From assembly GCA_019426215.1 (NCBI GenBank), contig CM033394.1:42902423-42966422 (forward strand): DNA of 64,000 bases. The letters run 5' to 3'. The notes under the pieces are model-generated. The model saw only the letters and a list, made by a program, of their open reading frames with translations. It ran no database searches and was not told the DNA's origin. Positions 12,926-24,866 of this stretch are shown one piece after another; positions within the stretch are counted from its first letter, which is position 1, and the number at the start of each line of letters is the position of its first letter. The stretch comes from Buddleja alternifolia. Lineage: Eukaryota; Streptophyta; Magnoliopsida; Lamiales; Scrophulariaceae. A program made the position numbers and the translations under genes.

Positions 12926-13862
12926 TTCTTTTATCTAATAAGTTATTCTTACCATGTCAATATATTAAGTCTTCTTAAGTAGAATTATAATCAATGTATG
13001 TCCAACCAATAGATTGTCAATAACATATGGTAATACCCAAGAGTACAGTTTTCTATACTCTTGGAGCTTGCAATTGGGTTATTCTTTGAGTTATAATATA
13101 TATGTCTCTCCCAATGAAATAGTTTTCACAATTTTACCTAATATTTGTTTAGGATGTTCTTTATACAAAACGATTATGGATTTGAATGCTCTTAAATCGG
13201 AGTCACTTGTGTTAGAATTCTTTTTATCTGTACTTTACTATAATAATTGAAAAGCATCCTAGGGAAACTGCTTTGCACTGACAAGTAGGTTTGGTAAAAC
13301 CATTGTAATTTTATTTTATCAACTAAGTGTTATGCATCATATGAATGATATAATGTCACCTCAATCGTTTTGGTGAGGTGGCCTGATAACAATAACATGG
13401 CGTTTCAACAAAACAAAGAAACACGGTCCATAAGTCCCAACATAGAAAGCTTTTTATATTTTACTTTTTAATATTTATATTTCTTTGTAAATTTATTTCA
13501 CAAGTAAATTTATTTCAAAACTCTTTTTTTATATATAATTTTCTTCTCATTTGTCATTTTTTATTTAAATTTAATTAATTATATTTGAAAATATTCTTAT
13601 CAAGTTTAATTTTATTGCACACACATCGAGTGTGTTATCAACTAATATATATAATCATAGCGGTAGTGTATTCGACAATGAGTAGTGATGAATATGTTCA
13701 AACCATTGTATACTCTATTGGGGCTTAACACGCTCGCCTAGTCAGCATTAGTTGCGGCCCAAACACGACGTTCCACAAAATTTTATAATAACGTCAAAAG
13801 GAATTGACCCCTTGGCTATTCCCTAAAACGAAAACAAAAGAAACGAAAATGAAATGTAACTG
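12926..13862. other. Spacer, no gene seen
   Basis: AT-rich sequence between the Copia element and the tandem duplication. Short ORFs show no family motifs. Confidence 0.5.
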
Positions 13863-14208
13863 ATGTGGTATGCATGTGCCTTTTCATATATTGGATATTC
13901 TTTTTCGAGGTATCATCTATTTTGATTGGAGTTACCACAATTTTATCCTAAAAAGACATCTCGCTTGGGAGAGAGGTGTTTAGGGCTTATATGCCTCTCG
14001 AGCACCTCGTCTCCATTCGATGTGAGACGGCATAGTAGCATACTCATCATAAGCGCATATGAAATAGTTTTCAACAACAACAAAAAAATGATGTGGCATG
14101 CACTTGCTTTCATGTACACCGAACATTCTTGCGTAAGATAGTTTCACTTTGGCTGGAGCCACACAATTTTATCTTGAAAATGCATCCCACTGAAAAGAGA
14201 GAAGCTTG

Positions 14209-14235
14209 GGGTCTGTATGGCACGTTTTTATTTTC
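14209..14235 (+). repeat. Left terminal inverted repeat
   Basis: GGGTCTGTATGGCACGTTTT and the following bases; pairs with 20015-20041. Confidence 0.7.
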
Positions 14236-14639
14236 GTAGTTCTGAAAAACAGTTTTGTAGAACAGTTTTTGAAGAATAAAACCAAGTGAAAACTTGTTTG
14301 GCCCACTATTTTGCAGAATATATGTTCTCTGAGAATGCGTTTGGATGAAACTGTTTTGCAGTGAAGAAAACACAAGAACACGTTTGGATGGACCTGTTTT
14401 TAGGTGTAATATATATACTGTTCGTATAATATTTAATAATTTTTTAAATTATATAGCTTAATGTTTAGTAAGTAGTACCTACATCCTCATGTACATTATA
14501 TATTAATCAGACGAAACTATGAATATCTCTATTACAACTAAGAAAAATTGTTCTATTCCTAAGTACATTCATAGTCAAATTAAGTACATTGTTGGATCAA
14601 ATTGATGCTTCGAACCACTGTAAAGTTCTTGTGCAATTT

Positions 14640-16248
14640 TCATTCTCCTCTTATTCTAGGATAAGCCCCTTTTATGAAACGAATTTGCACATTGTTTGAC
14701 GCGGTAGCTTCATACGCTCTAATTGATGCCCTCTTATACACACCAATTGGATCATCAAAAAACTGATTAACACAGTAGATATTTAGTGTACCCAAATCAG
14801 TTGCGTGTGACAACACGTACATAATGTAGCTTATCTCGCAATCAGAACCCGAGAAGTTGAAGATCGTGACCTCATTCAATGCCTCCAATCCCATTGTTTG
14901 CAACTTCCAGTCCTTTACGTAGTTGGATACACTAATGCCCGCGTTTTCCCATGGTGCACCCTACACATGTTAAGTCAATTACAATTTTATTTTAGAAACC
15001 CAAACAAAGACCATGTTAAATAAACCATGTAATAACTAATAAGCGACAAACCATAAAACTTAAAATAGTACCACCAAATCAACTTTAAGCTCGTTCAAGC
15101 CTGTACATCTACTGATGAGCACCAATGTGACAGCAAGATTGTCAAGCAGCTTCGAACACCTGATCTCTAGGCAGTGCATATTAACAAAAAAGTACCTCGC
15201 CATAATGCAATGTAGAGACTCCACATGCGCCAACCTCTAAACAAACAATTCAAAAGAAAAAAGGAAGTCAAAACAACTTCTTACAAGCATTTGCACTTAT
15301 TCAAACAATGATAGATAGATATACCCTAACAAAATCAATCGGGACACGTGCTCGTTCGCTAGACAGTAATTCTTTCGTCATTTTTACAACCTCTCGAAGT
15401 AGTCGATATGTCGAGCAAGTTGATCCGATGAAGTGTCGATGACGGTGTACTATCCACTGTAAAGAACGAGGTAACGGCCCAAATACTTGTAAATGCCCCG
15501 GACCCTGTTCGTCTTGTTTTAATAAAATAACAAGGACATCTACATTGAGGAAGTGTACTTTTGTATTCACATTTCCTTAGGCCCGATTGAATGCCATCTT
15601 GAATATTTTTACAGACGGCAAATATGCCTCAAATTCTGTTAGTCCTCTAAAATCACAGTTGAATAACTGTAAATCATTCAACTCGGGACACCATTTTCCA
15701 AGGCGGGAAGAAAATGTGTTATCATTCAGCACAATGTGCTTCAATATGAGTCTTTTTAAATTTCGTAAATTATATCTATCTTCCCACCTAACAATGTAGT
15801 TCGGTAGATATAATTTTAACTGAACAAGAGTTTGTGACAAAAACAGGCCGTTAGGGAGTGAAGTGGACAATCGACCGACTAATTTCAGTATACGCACAGA
15901 ATGATCTATTCCAAACGACACCCACTCTTGCCTTATCCAATGCAATGCCTCGGTCCCCATTGGTAACTCAAAGCTCAAGGTTTCAACCACACTTTCATTA
16001 TGTTCAAGTATAGTGCGATTAACAAAATGAATAAAATCTAAACCATGATAACCCCTTTGTTCAAAACGGTTAATATCGAATAAAAGAGTAGGGATGGAAT
16101 ACCAACAATGCTGAAAATATTGTGATAAAAGACTCAATCGGGCTGCCTCCACAATGCATGCATCCCTTGATAACCTTCCCATAACATGAAAAATTATATC
16201 CTCGCAAAGGAAACTAAGTCCATTATTAGAAATTGTACCTCGTTCCAT
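14640..16248 (-). pseudogene. F-box/FBD-LRR protein gene, one premature stop, inside the transposon
   Basis: Three exons on the minus strand: 15325-16248 (ATG at 16248), about 15072-15236, and 14640-14960 (stop at 14640-14642), all joined in phase 0, about 469 codons. Residues about 9-50 form an F-box (LSFLCEDIIFHVMGRLSRD). LRR-type sequence follows (LVQLKLYLPNY, LKRLILKHIVL, CPELNDLQLFNCDFRG) and then an FBD-like C-terminus. Such proteins are substrate adaptors of SCF ubiquitin ligases. An in-frame TAA at 15577-15579 interrupts codon 224, although homology continues in the same frame on both sides. One nonsense change in an otherwise well-kept frame suggests recent decay. If translated, only the F-box and first LRRs would be made. 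The introns show that a genomic copy, not a cDNA, was captured. Confidence 0.75.
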
Positions 16249-16682
16249 GGCTGTTTATATGAACTGATGACAGTTTATACTCTGTTTCTACTCATGTAAG
16301 ATGATCCCCTGTCTCCCCTGTTTATACTCTATTTCTACTCGTGCAAGATGATCCTCTGTCTCCCCTTTTTATATCTGCCCTTTTTCGTAGAAGATGATCC
16401 TTACAAATATCCCCTGTTTATACTCTGAAAATTCTTTGTAGGGTTTGGTGGAGAAAGAGATTGTTCGATTATACCAACTTTAATTATACCAATTTTTTAA
16501 TCTTTTTTACTCTTAGATTATTGGTAAAGGCATATTTAGCTTATTAGGTAAAAAAATAGTGATAAAAGAGAAAAATAGTGCAATGAAACGATATGGAATT
16601 TCAAGATCTACCCAAGATCTTTCATCGAGATAAGAAAACAACTTTAGAGTACAAAAAATAATTATTAAACATAAGCACATTA

Positions 16683-17480
16683 TTAAACCAATTTATCGTA
16701 AACCAATTTTTTGGAAAGTTGGGCATCCCTAAAGGCATTCCAAGCAGCGTCAGAAGCAGACGAATCAAGGCATTGATTTTTCACACGTGAACTCCCTTCA
16801 TGAGCATCACCCTTTGCTCGTTTTTTCTTACTCTTCTTCTCAACTGGCGAGTCACTTATGTCTTCTACATCATTGAAAAGTGGATTCTTAGTTGTTCCAT
16901 GGAGGAATACCTCTTCAACCTCTTGTTCTTCCTCAGAGTTCAGAGGTCCCTGGGTGGATGATCGTGCAAGATGTCCAGTTGCAACAGTTTCATTACAAAT
17001 CTCACAAAGGAGTTCAAAGTGATCACACCCTTTTTTTCGAAACTGCTTGTACTCCTTATTCACCTATAAATAATTTTATAATTATATAGGACACTTAATC
17101 AAAAAATCCATATTAAATATTACTATTAAACATTGTAAAATTAATTATTGTACCGCAATTTTTTTTGCCTAGTCTTCCTCGGTGGCATCGACAGTTTTTC
17201 TATCGGGATCCTAGCCAAAACCAGTTGAATCAATCAACTCTTTGAACAACTTCCACTTAGCTCTAAATCTATTGAATTTTTGTTTCAACTTGGTCATGGG
17301 GAACATTTTTTTGAACCTTTCATGCATTTTCTGTGATATACTAGTCCAAATTCGTTTGTGAAAAGTGGTGGATGAAAGATTACCCTTCCTAACCTCCCTT
17401 ACCATCAACTCAACCAAATAATCTTCCTCCTTTGAAGACCATAGCAACTTATCATCTCCAAGATCTTCCACATCCTCCAT
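16683..17480 (-). pseudogene. Myb/SANT-like DNA-binding protein (Harbinger accessory ORF), two internal stops
   Basis: Two exons on the minus strand: 17154-17480 and 16683-17063, joined in phase 0 (donor GCG|GTA, acceptor ATAG|GTG). The first encodes a Myb/SANT-like domain (LLWSSKEEDYLVELMVREV, then TSISQKMHERFKKMF and FNRFRAKWKLFKELI). The second has a cysteine motif (CDHFELLCEICNETVATG) and an acidic/basic linker with KKSKKKRAKG. This family is typical of plant L10-interacting-MYB-like proteins, many of them derived from PIF/Harbinger ORF1. Stops TAG at 17211-17213 and 17169-17171 fall where the family has tryptophan (TGG to TAG). The protein would end before the second exon. Confidence 0.75.
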
Positions 17481-17668
17481 CTAACGCACATTATTACAAA
17501 TTGAAACCACGTGGTATTTAGCATCAACAATCCAAGAATGTCACACTGATTCATCCAAGAATCACACCAATTGAAGTGTTTTTTTTCTCACACAAGCACA
17601 CCAAAACAAGTATATACCTTTGTCTTGGTTACGTTCTGCAAAAGACCTTTGAACTTAATACTTTAAAT

Positions 17669-17872
17669 ATACCACAAAATTCTATTTTTAAAAATAGTGC
17701 AGATTTTTTATCTTACTAAAGCAAGTGGCAAGGATTCTTTATTTTTGTTCATAGATAAAAGAATTCATTATACCACAAAATTCTTGTTTTAAAAATAGTG
17801 CAGATTTTTTATCTTACTAAAGCAAGTGGAAGAGATTCTTTATTTTGTTGATAGATAAAAGGTTCATTAAAA
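17669..17872. repeat. 101-bp tandem duplication
   Basis: ATACCACAAAATTC...AGATAAAAG occurs at 17669 and 17770, period 101 bp, slightly diverged. Lies inside the transposon between the Myb/SANT ORFs. Confidence 0.85.
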
Positions 17873-17964
17873 TAACTAAAAGTTCATCACCATGATGTAA
17901 AGTTCAAACAAAAGAAGACTAAAGGCAACAATTTTTTTTTAATGTTATCTTATTCGGAAGAACA

Positions 17965-18118
17965 CGAGGTGGATAGATATATAGATATATCATATATCTA
18001 TCCATCACATTCGGATAGATCTATGTGATGATGTATGTATATATATGTTTAGATCTCTGTGATGATATATATATATATCTCATCACATAGATCTATCCTA
18101 GATCATCACATAGATATC
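17965..18118. repeat. AT-rich inverted/palindromic repeat block
   Basis: Repeated GATAGATATAT, CATCACATAGATCTATCC and their complements make overlapping hairpins, for example GGATAGATCTATGTGATG against CATCACATAGATCTATCC. Low-complexity expansion is the simplest explanation. Confidence 0.7.
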
Positions 18119-18260
18119 ATCCTCAAACATTTCTGTCCACATTGCATTCGGTGCATGTACCACGTTTGCAACTTGATCCCAAATTACACCCGACTTGGTA
18201 ATGATTTCTTTAAATACTTGATGACGGAGTCTTAAATGGTTGTTATTTTCTATAGAAGAA
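18090..18260 (-). pseudogene. Second Myb/SANT-like domain fragment
   Basis: Minus-strand translation of 18118-18255 gives LRLRHQVFKEIITKSGVIW then DQVANVVHAPNAMWTEMF, matching the second half of a Myb/SANT-like domain (the conserved SGV.WD...V.A....W pattern). No start or full domain remains. It shows that the element once carried either a two-domain protein or another Myb/SANT copy. Confidence 0.55.
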
Positions 18261-20014
18261 AGTTGCACAATGATCTAATGTGAGAAATCAGTGAATACAA
18301 TAGCGATAAAATCAATACAGAAGGAGCCAAAATTCCAATTAGACAGTAATTAGTTAAGTCTATAATCTGATAGGAGGTCAATAATACCTATTAGACAATT
18401 AATTCAATAATACCAATTAGACAATTTTGTTCAATAATACTGAAGGAGCCAAAGTCAGCCTTGTAATTCAAGTTTCAGCCACCCAAGTACTAAGAATCAG
18501 TTCTTACTTCTTATCCAAAAAGTTTCAGAACAAGAATCACTCATGCTTATAAACAAGAAAATAGAGGAAAGTAAACAAGAAAAGTGAGGCTTCTGATTGG
18601 GTATACTTACTGTCAGTGGGTTATTGAACAAGAATCACTCGTGCCTATAAACAAGAAAAGAGAGGAAAGTAAAGGCTTCTACACAAGAAAAGCACAGACG
18701 ATGGTATTTCACATTAGGCCATGAGTGGTCCTTGATGATTTCAATTCCTACAGCAGGTTCCTAATGTTCAACGCTGAAAATGAAAAATGAACAACTGTAC
18801 AAGATTTCTAATGGGCAAATTGGAGGCCCATTACTCAACTAGAAAGAAATTCATCCCTCAGTCTTTTTGAAGCCTATGAATAAGATGAATGTGTTGAGAA
18901 AAATTATCAATAATACTATCCTGCAACATCATCAAAAAAAATTAACTTCACTATTAATCCCTGTATAGCACTTTGTCCAAAGAATTGTGATATTCATAAT
19001 TTTTCAAATTAAAAAGAAAACTTATTTAGAGGGTGGGGGAAAAATTATCCAGCTCAACAGGGACTTTCTTGATAATATCAACAACTAGCAGAAAGTTCAA
19101 TTCACCGATAACCAACTTCAAGACATAGTCATTCTTCAATAAATTTTTCAAAGCACAATATAAAATCAACCAGATGAGCTCCTCTAGCCAATCGAATTCT
19201 TTTAGTATAACAAAGGAAAACTCGAACATATAAACCAAACAGACATCTATTTAGCATACTTTATGAAACAAGCACAAGAAATCTATTTAACAAAGAAATC
19301 TCACACAAAAATCACTCACCTTGTCAAACTTTGGGTGTTGGTGGATTTTTGAAATATCAGGTGAGGCTGCAAGAACAGCTTCTCCAGTGTGGTATATTTC
19401 TGACAACACATTAGAACAAGCAAGAATCAGAAAAACTTGATAAACGACTCTAGAATTGTAAAATTTTTACCACCTGGTCCCTAAATCAAGTGCCAATACA
19501 TAGGACCGCCGTCGTTATGCTTGTCGTCTTAAATCTGCATACAGAAACGAAAGCCCCAAATTTGTACATAAACCCTAACTTTCCAATAAATGATTTCTTG
19601 ATACAACTATCACAAATGATCAACTTACCAGCTTTAGATTTATGGATGGAGGTGATAATCTATCAGCCATAGTTGAGAGTCGTTGTTGCGGTCCGCGAAG
19701 ATGAAATCGCCAATCGCAGGAGAGAAGATGAAGTTGGTCTTTTCTTCTTTGAAATGATGAACAGTGCAAAATCTTTCCATTTTATTTTCACATTTTGATG
19801 AACAGTACGCGAGTAAGTGCATAGAAAATGCATCTCCGTGTTTTTGGTTGTTCTGAAAATTTTTGTTCTGGAATAGCCAATTTAATCGCAAAACAGCTAA
19901 AAGCTGTTCTTCAAAATCTTCACTTTGTGTTCTGGGATTTCTGAAAAACGGTATCTGAGATCTATGGGCCAAACGCATTTTGAGTTTTTTTGTTCTGCGA
20001 AAACACTAAGTGAA

Positions 20015-20041
20015 GCCAAAAACAACGAGCCAAACAGGCCC
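20015..20041 (-). repeat. Right terminal inverted repeat
   Basis: Ends ...CGAGCCAAACAGGCCC; the reverse complement matches the left end, followed by TTG. Confidence 0.72.
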
Positions 20042-20044
20042 TTG

Positions 20045-22491
20045 ATGTTTATATATTTCTCGAGCCCCTCGTTTCTATCATATATATATATAAAAACATA
20101 TTAGACAAAAACAAAACGCCTCCAATATATAGTCTACCACATGATTTATATCATCCAAAAAGATATAAAGCTTATAGCACTTAAAATTTTCATGTCTGAA
20201 ATCATTCACTATATTTGTATTTGTCTTCCACGACGGTTTGTTTCTTTTTCTATGTTGTTCTTCTTTCCCGCGAATATATTCGCATTATGACCTCACCTGC
20301 CGAGATATATCAAGAAATGATGCATGCTAAAGTATGAAGCTACATCACGCCGAATGGATCACATACCCCACATCCTTTTCGTGCTTTCGCGTGGCAAACA
20401 AGCAAGGCATCATCATTTGAGAATTTCAAAATTATTTAGAATTCGATCGATTAAATATACGATCATAAATAAATCATATTTATCACTAGAATTCAATCAA
20501 ACTCAAGTTAACTATATCATGCAAAGTAAATTATCTTTATTATCTGATTGATTCTGTTACTAGTTAAACAAGTGTGTTAACACTTGCCTTCGTACAATTG
20601 GTTTTGACGTTTTTGTCAGATAATACTTACTTTATGATTGGTTACTCTGTTCTTTTGATTGATATTTACGTACATGTCAAACAAGTACGATAACACTTCA
20701 TTAATGATACTTGCCTTCATCTGACTAATTTTGACGTACATGCCCAACTAAGTGTGATGGTACTTGCGTTACGAACAATTACTCTTATCATCATATTGAT
20801 TTTTACATACATGTCATACAAATGTTATAACACTCTTCTTGTGGATAGACACTTGTCTTTAACTGATTGGTTTTGACACATGCCAAACAAGTGTGATAAT
20901 ATTTACCATACAAATGATTGGAAGTGCAATAAACACATATTCAGAGTCTGCATAGAGTTCAACCAAACTCAATTAATTATACGATGACAAGTAAATTACA
21001 TTTAATATTGAGTTAGTCTAAACCTATGATGCACGGACACTTCGAAAAATAGATCCTTGCAGTATCAGACACACGGAAGACACGAACATAGCTCAGACAC
21101 GTGGCAGACACTTTTAGGATATTTCCGTGCTTATTTAGATATCTATGAAACTACATGATCCAAAATGAAAAGAAAAATGTTGAGATTCACTTCTCACTTT
21201 TTTCTCACTCCCTCGCATTGCAGATTTATCTCCCAACTCACCCCCTCGTCTCTTTCTCGCAAAACTAATTCTCTCTCAAATCCTTATACCACCACAATCA
21301 AACAATCCCACCCCACTAGAAAAAGAACATGTTTCCAGCTCTGGCAACTGAGGAAAGCCACTAGCTGCCTTCTCTCAATTTTGGGCTCGCAAAATACCCC
21401 ATTCCCCGAATTAGAATTCAGATATGAAACTTTAATTAGACTATTTAATCCTTAATTCAACAATATTATTGTATTTTTCTTTCTTCCGTAGAATAAAATT
21501 GAACTGCTTTGGCCTTGGGGTAAATTAATTCTTAATTTGATATAGATTTTTAGCCTATTTTCTAACTGGCGGAAGGTTAAAGAACTTCTCACTGCGAAAG
21601 ATTATGTATGTTTTGTTTGGAGTTTAGGGCATGCTTAATTTTATTGTTTAATGTTAAATTTTTTTTTGGTATTGTCTAATAGATTTTTATAAGTCTATAA
21701 TATATAAATATATATAATAATCCAGGTAGTTGTGTTCGAATCATACCGTGTCCTAAATTTTTTAAAAATTAACTTACCCGTATCCATGTGTCATAAATCT
21801 AAACCTAATTCTTTTTTTTCTATTTGCGAAATAAGTATATCATAAAATCCAAGCCTGATTCACTTAGGTACCAATCACGTGTCATAAGTGATAACACCTG
21901 CCTTTACAGCACCAGTTATGGCATCATGTCAAAAATTAGAAAAACAAGAAAATAACGACACGGAATCATTTAATACCTTAGGAAAAAAAAAAGATAAAAC
22001 AACACGCAATCACAAACAACTAAGTAAAGGAGAAAAATTATAAAAAGAGATATTCATAATAATATCTTGGTATTTACAAAGCGAATATGCCTCCAAAACA
22101 TGATGACACGACGCCAACTAAGTAGATATTAAATATATAAATATGTAATATATTTCTTTTATACAGATTCTCCTCCACACAAAGCCGCCTACTGAAATCT
22201 CTAAACTGACCCCAACAAGGGCCGTAAAATTACCATAAGGCCATCCCCCTCCTCTCATCTCTTTACTTACACTATTACAAAGAGGGGTTGCCCTTGAGAC
22301 CTTCCTAAAAACCATAAAAAATTATTCCTTAGTCAAATTAACTCAAACTCATACTTACATCACAGACCCTTCTCTTAATTACAGACGCTTAAGAAACATA
22401 ATTAATTTATATATACACTACTAAGGCAAAACGATCAATGATCAATGATCCCTCTTTTTCACATTTGATCAGAATGGTGCAAAATTACGCT
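20045..22491. other. Gene-free spacer with degenerate tandem array
   Basis: 20560-20930 holds about four diverged copies of a unit containing TTTTGACGTACATG...CAAACAAGTGTGATAACACTT. A CT-rich stretch at 21180-21330 could be an untranslated leader but no gene follows. 22140-22330 may be the 3' UTR of the minus-strand gene that ends at 22492. Confidence 0.5.
20560..20930. repeat. Degenerate tandem repeat, about 65-125-bp spacing
   Basis: Recurring phrases ACATGTCAAACAAGTRYGATAACACTT and GATTGGTTTTGACG around 20570, 20680, 20735, 20810 and 20880. Strong divergence indicates age. Confidence 0.65.
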
Positions 22492-23706
22492 TTAAGCCAG
22501 GGTCGGGATGCTGCAGTTGCGCCTGTCACGGTCAAGACAGTCGAAACCCTCGACCCTCACCGCTGGGTTATTACCAAAATTAGCCCTAACGCATCCACCT
22601 TTGCGGGTGGAGGAAGGGGAAGGAGCCAGCCCGGATGGGGTTGGGATTGCTCGTGGAGAGACGGGGGTAAATTCGTCATTTCCAAATCGTGCATCTTGAA
22701 TTAGTGGGTTAGATACTCTGCTCGGCGGAGACCCCGAAAAAAATGGGGGCGACGAGGCTATCGGTGTAGCTGATTGATCAGCACCACAACCACCACCCTG
22801 CAAATCAAAAGCCAAATTTAGTGAAATTGTAAATTAAGAGGGGTAAAGTTGTAATATGACTAGTGTCGAATTGTAAGATGCCTTTACGAAGTAATTTCTC
22901 AAATCTCGAATGCTTTTATAATCAAGATCCAAGGCCAAGGGGTGTCTATACAATTTACCCTAGAATAAATTTCTGAACTCATCAAAGCATAAATGAAAAA
23001 ATTAACTAAAAAAGATAACTAAAGGGTTATTATAACTTTGAAATTCTTAGCCCGCAAATCTTTCAATTCAATCACAACCCTGAAAAACTTTTGTTGCATT
23101 AAATTAAGACACGAATTCCTGTTTAAGGCCACAAATATATTGTGATTTTGCTTTGTGGCCCAAAAATTAGATATTATTTCAAACGTGTGCTTTCTTGTGA
23201 TAAAAAAAAGTGTCCACACACATGTCGTTGTACTAAGGTAAGCATAAAATGATGCATAGTGAATGATCCATACATTCAAGAAAAATAAATAACTTTTACA
23301 ATTAAATAAATTTAAAAATACATACATACATACACACACATATACATATAAAGAAAACAAACCTTTGCTAGGATGATGTCCAGAAGTTCATTTCCAGCTT
23401 TTGCATCACAAACATCTTGGTGATGGCTGTCAATCAAATCACAAAAATATAAATCAGAATACATATAAAATATTGTAAATAGGAAAAGACCAAAAAGGGG
23501 TGAAAATATTACAAAATTTACCTGGCATGCCATCTCAAGGGTCTGACATAAGAAGGCTCATTAAGGGTGGCGTGGATTAGGCCGAGCCGCCGCGGCTTGG
23601 GGCAAACCACCGTCTCTCTCATCTCCGATCTACAGCCCACGGCGGCGCCGCCCATCATCTCCTCACAGGCGGCAAAGCTGTTCTTCTGGATCGCACAGTG
23701 ATTCAT
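22492..23706 (-). CDS. Conserved plant-specific protein of unknown function, 184 aa
   Basis: Three coding exons: 23522-23706 (ATG at 23706), 23363-23426 and 22492-22797, with GT/AG borders and the frame kept at both junctions (185+64+306 nt). Motifs include CPKPRRLGL near residues 36-45, PLRWH near 57, CDAKAGNELLDIILAK at about 68-83 and, in exon 3, SSPPFFSGSPPSR followed by NPLIQDARFG and VRVEGFDCLDRDRRNCSIP close to the C-terminus. I recognise this set of motifs from an uncharacterised, widely conserved angiosperm family, but know no assigned function. No signal peptide or membrane segment is visible. It is Pro/Ser-rich and probably partly disordered. The reading frame is clean and the exons are much richer in GC than the surroundings, supporting a functional gene. 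Confidence 0.85.
22836..22966. mobile_element. MITE remnant (right half) in intron 2
   Basis: Ends with GGGGTGTCTATACAATTTACC and includes ATTTCTCAAATCTCG, matching the right half of the element in RPL15 intron 2 (41280-41407). The left half is not evident. Confidence 0.5.
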
Positions 23707-23719
23707 TTTACCTCCTCAA

Positions 23720-24850
23720 GATCTAGAATATAATCAATAACCTGCTATTTCAAAAATAGATATTCAGAAAAAAAATAAAAGTTTAAAATTAAACAAATTG
23801 AAAAACAAATAATCTAAAATTAAATTTATTTGTTTGCTTTCTTTTGTTTGAAGTTAAGATCCGGTCAACGAGGAAGAAGATGAGAATTTTTTTGACTTGT
23901 TCATACAGAGTAAAATAAGAATTTATGTGAGAGAATAATTTATTTAAATTATTTAGAGAACAAAAAAATACAGATCTGTTGGAAAAATCGATAGCTTTGT
24001 ATTTTAGCTTCCTGAAATATTCTCCAGGCGCTTGATTTTTAACAGATCAAACAAAATTATGATTTCACATGACGATCAGTAAATATTTTCTTAGAATTTC
24101 AGAACAGAAATTGCAAATTTCAGCTTCCAGAGAGACGAATTTGAAAAATATTAAACTACGACCGCATATCATCTCAGATCTTCCTCAATTTTCATAACCT
24201 AAAAAAATTACCACTAAAAATTTCACAAATTTTAACAGATTTTCATTGTGTGATACCTACAACGATTAATTGGAAAAATATTAAACTACAAACGCAGATC
24301 ATATCAGATCTTCCTAAATTCCATAACCTAAATATAATTACCACTGAAAATTTCAAAGAAATTAACAGATTCTTTTGTGATACTACAGAAAAAAAAGATC
24401 TAATAGAAAAGATTTACCAGATCAAAAACTAAAAAAAAACGAAATCCAAATCTCCAAACTTTCTTCGCAAATCTTGTTTCATTTTGTTAAAAAATAAATC
24501 TCAAAAATCGCATCTGAGCTAACTCCAAAACTACAGAATGATCACAGAAACTAGTCAAAAAAATAAATCACTACTATATATATATATATATATATATTTA
24601 TCAAAACTAGCTCACCTACTTTCCGATCACAACAAAGCGAAAACACAAAGGAAATCTAGAACAGAGGATTAGAAGGACAAAATTTTACCTGAAATTAGCT
24701 GTACAGAAATCTCCTAATTGAAGAACTTCAAATTAGAAATCGAAAAAAGAAATGAAGAAAGAATGAAGAGAGAGAACTGGAAGAAAAGTGGCAGGTGAAA
24801 CGGTACCGACTCGGCTCTCGAGCATAGAAGAAGAAAGGAGCGCAATTGAG
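23720..24850 (-). other. 5' UTR exon and leader intron of the gene at 22.5-23.7 kb
   Basis: A probable donor TTTCAG|GTAAAATTT lies near 24688 on the minus strand and a probable acceptor AATAGCAG|GTTATTG near 23743, leaving a short leader before the ATG at 23706. The intron is AT-rich and contains two similar phrases (GATCTTCC...CATAACCTAAA near 24180 and 24310) and a (TA)n run at 24573-24596. The transcription start is probably around 24840. Confidence 0.5.
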
Positions 24851-24866
24851 GAAGGCCTCAACGGCA

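Larger units (their letters stand above)
14209..20041 (-). mobile_element. PIF/Harbinger-like DNA transposon carrying an F-box gene (non-autonomous)
   Basis: The left end reads GGGTCTGTATGGCACGTT. The right end, reverse-complemented, reads GGGCCTGTTTGGCTCGTT. These are imperfect terminal inverted repeats of about 27 bp with the GGGCCTGTTTGG type seen in Tourist/PIF-Harbinger elements. Both sides are flanked by TTG (14206-14208, 20042-20044), a 3-bp duplication as expected for this superfamily, although the classic target is TWA. Subterminal regions repeat GTTTGGCCCA and CAGAAC motifs. Contents on the minus strand: Myb/SANT ORFs, as in the accessory ORF of plant Harbingers, and an F-box/FBD gene. 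I found no DDE transposase. Confidence 0.72.
13863..20110. repeat. Host tandem duplication (about 227-bp unit), second copy split by a transposon
   Basis: Copy A (13863-14089) and copy B (14090-14208 continued at 20042-20110) share the same order of phrases: GATGTGG..ATGCA, CCACA..ATTTTATC, GAGAGA, then TATAT..CTCTCGAGC.CCTCGT. In copy B the match stops at 14208 and resumes at 20042. Copy A therefore serves as an empty-site reference for the 5.8-kb insertion. Confidence 0.75.

Noticed and set aside
14110..14381. Minus-strand ORFs of 87 and 70 codons
   Set aside because: They cross the left TIR and subterminal repeats of the transposon; no protein similarity.
17965..18118. Hairpin-rich block as a possible regulatory RNA
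   Set aside because: Composed of GATA/TATA low-complexity repeats; slippage expansion is enough to explain it.
21165..21455. 96-codon ORF with a Ser/Thr-rich N-terminus like a transit peptide
   Set aside because: No conserved domain and no downstream exons; CT-rich composition alone produces this.
22438..22704. Plus-strand ORFs of 88 and 63 codons
   Set aside because: Antisense shadows of the third coding exon of the minus-strand gene.
24573..24596. (TA)n tracts here and near 28956 and 30122
   Set aside because: Ordinary microsatellites; no associated feature.
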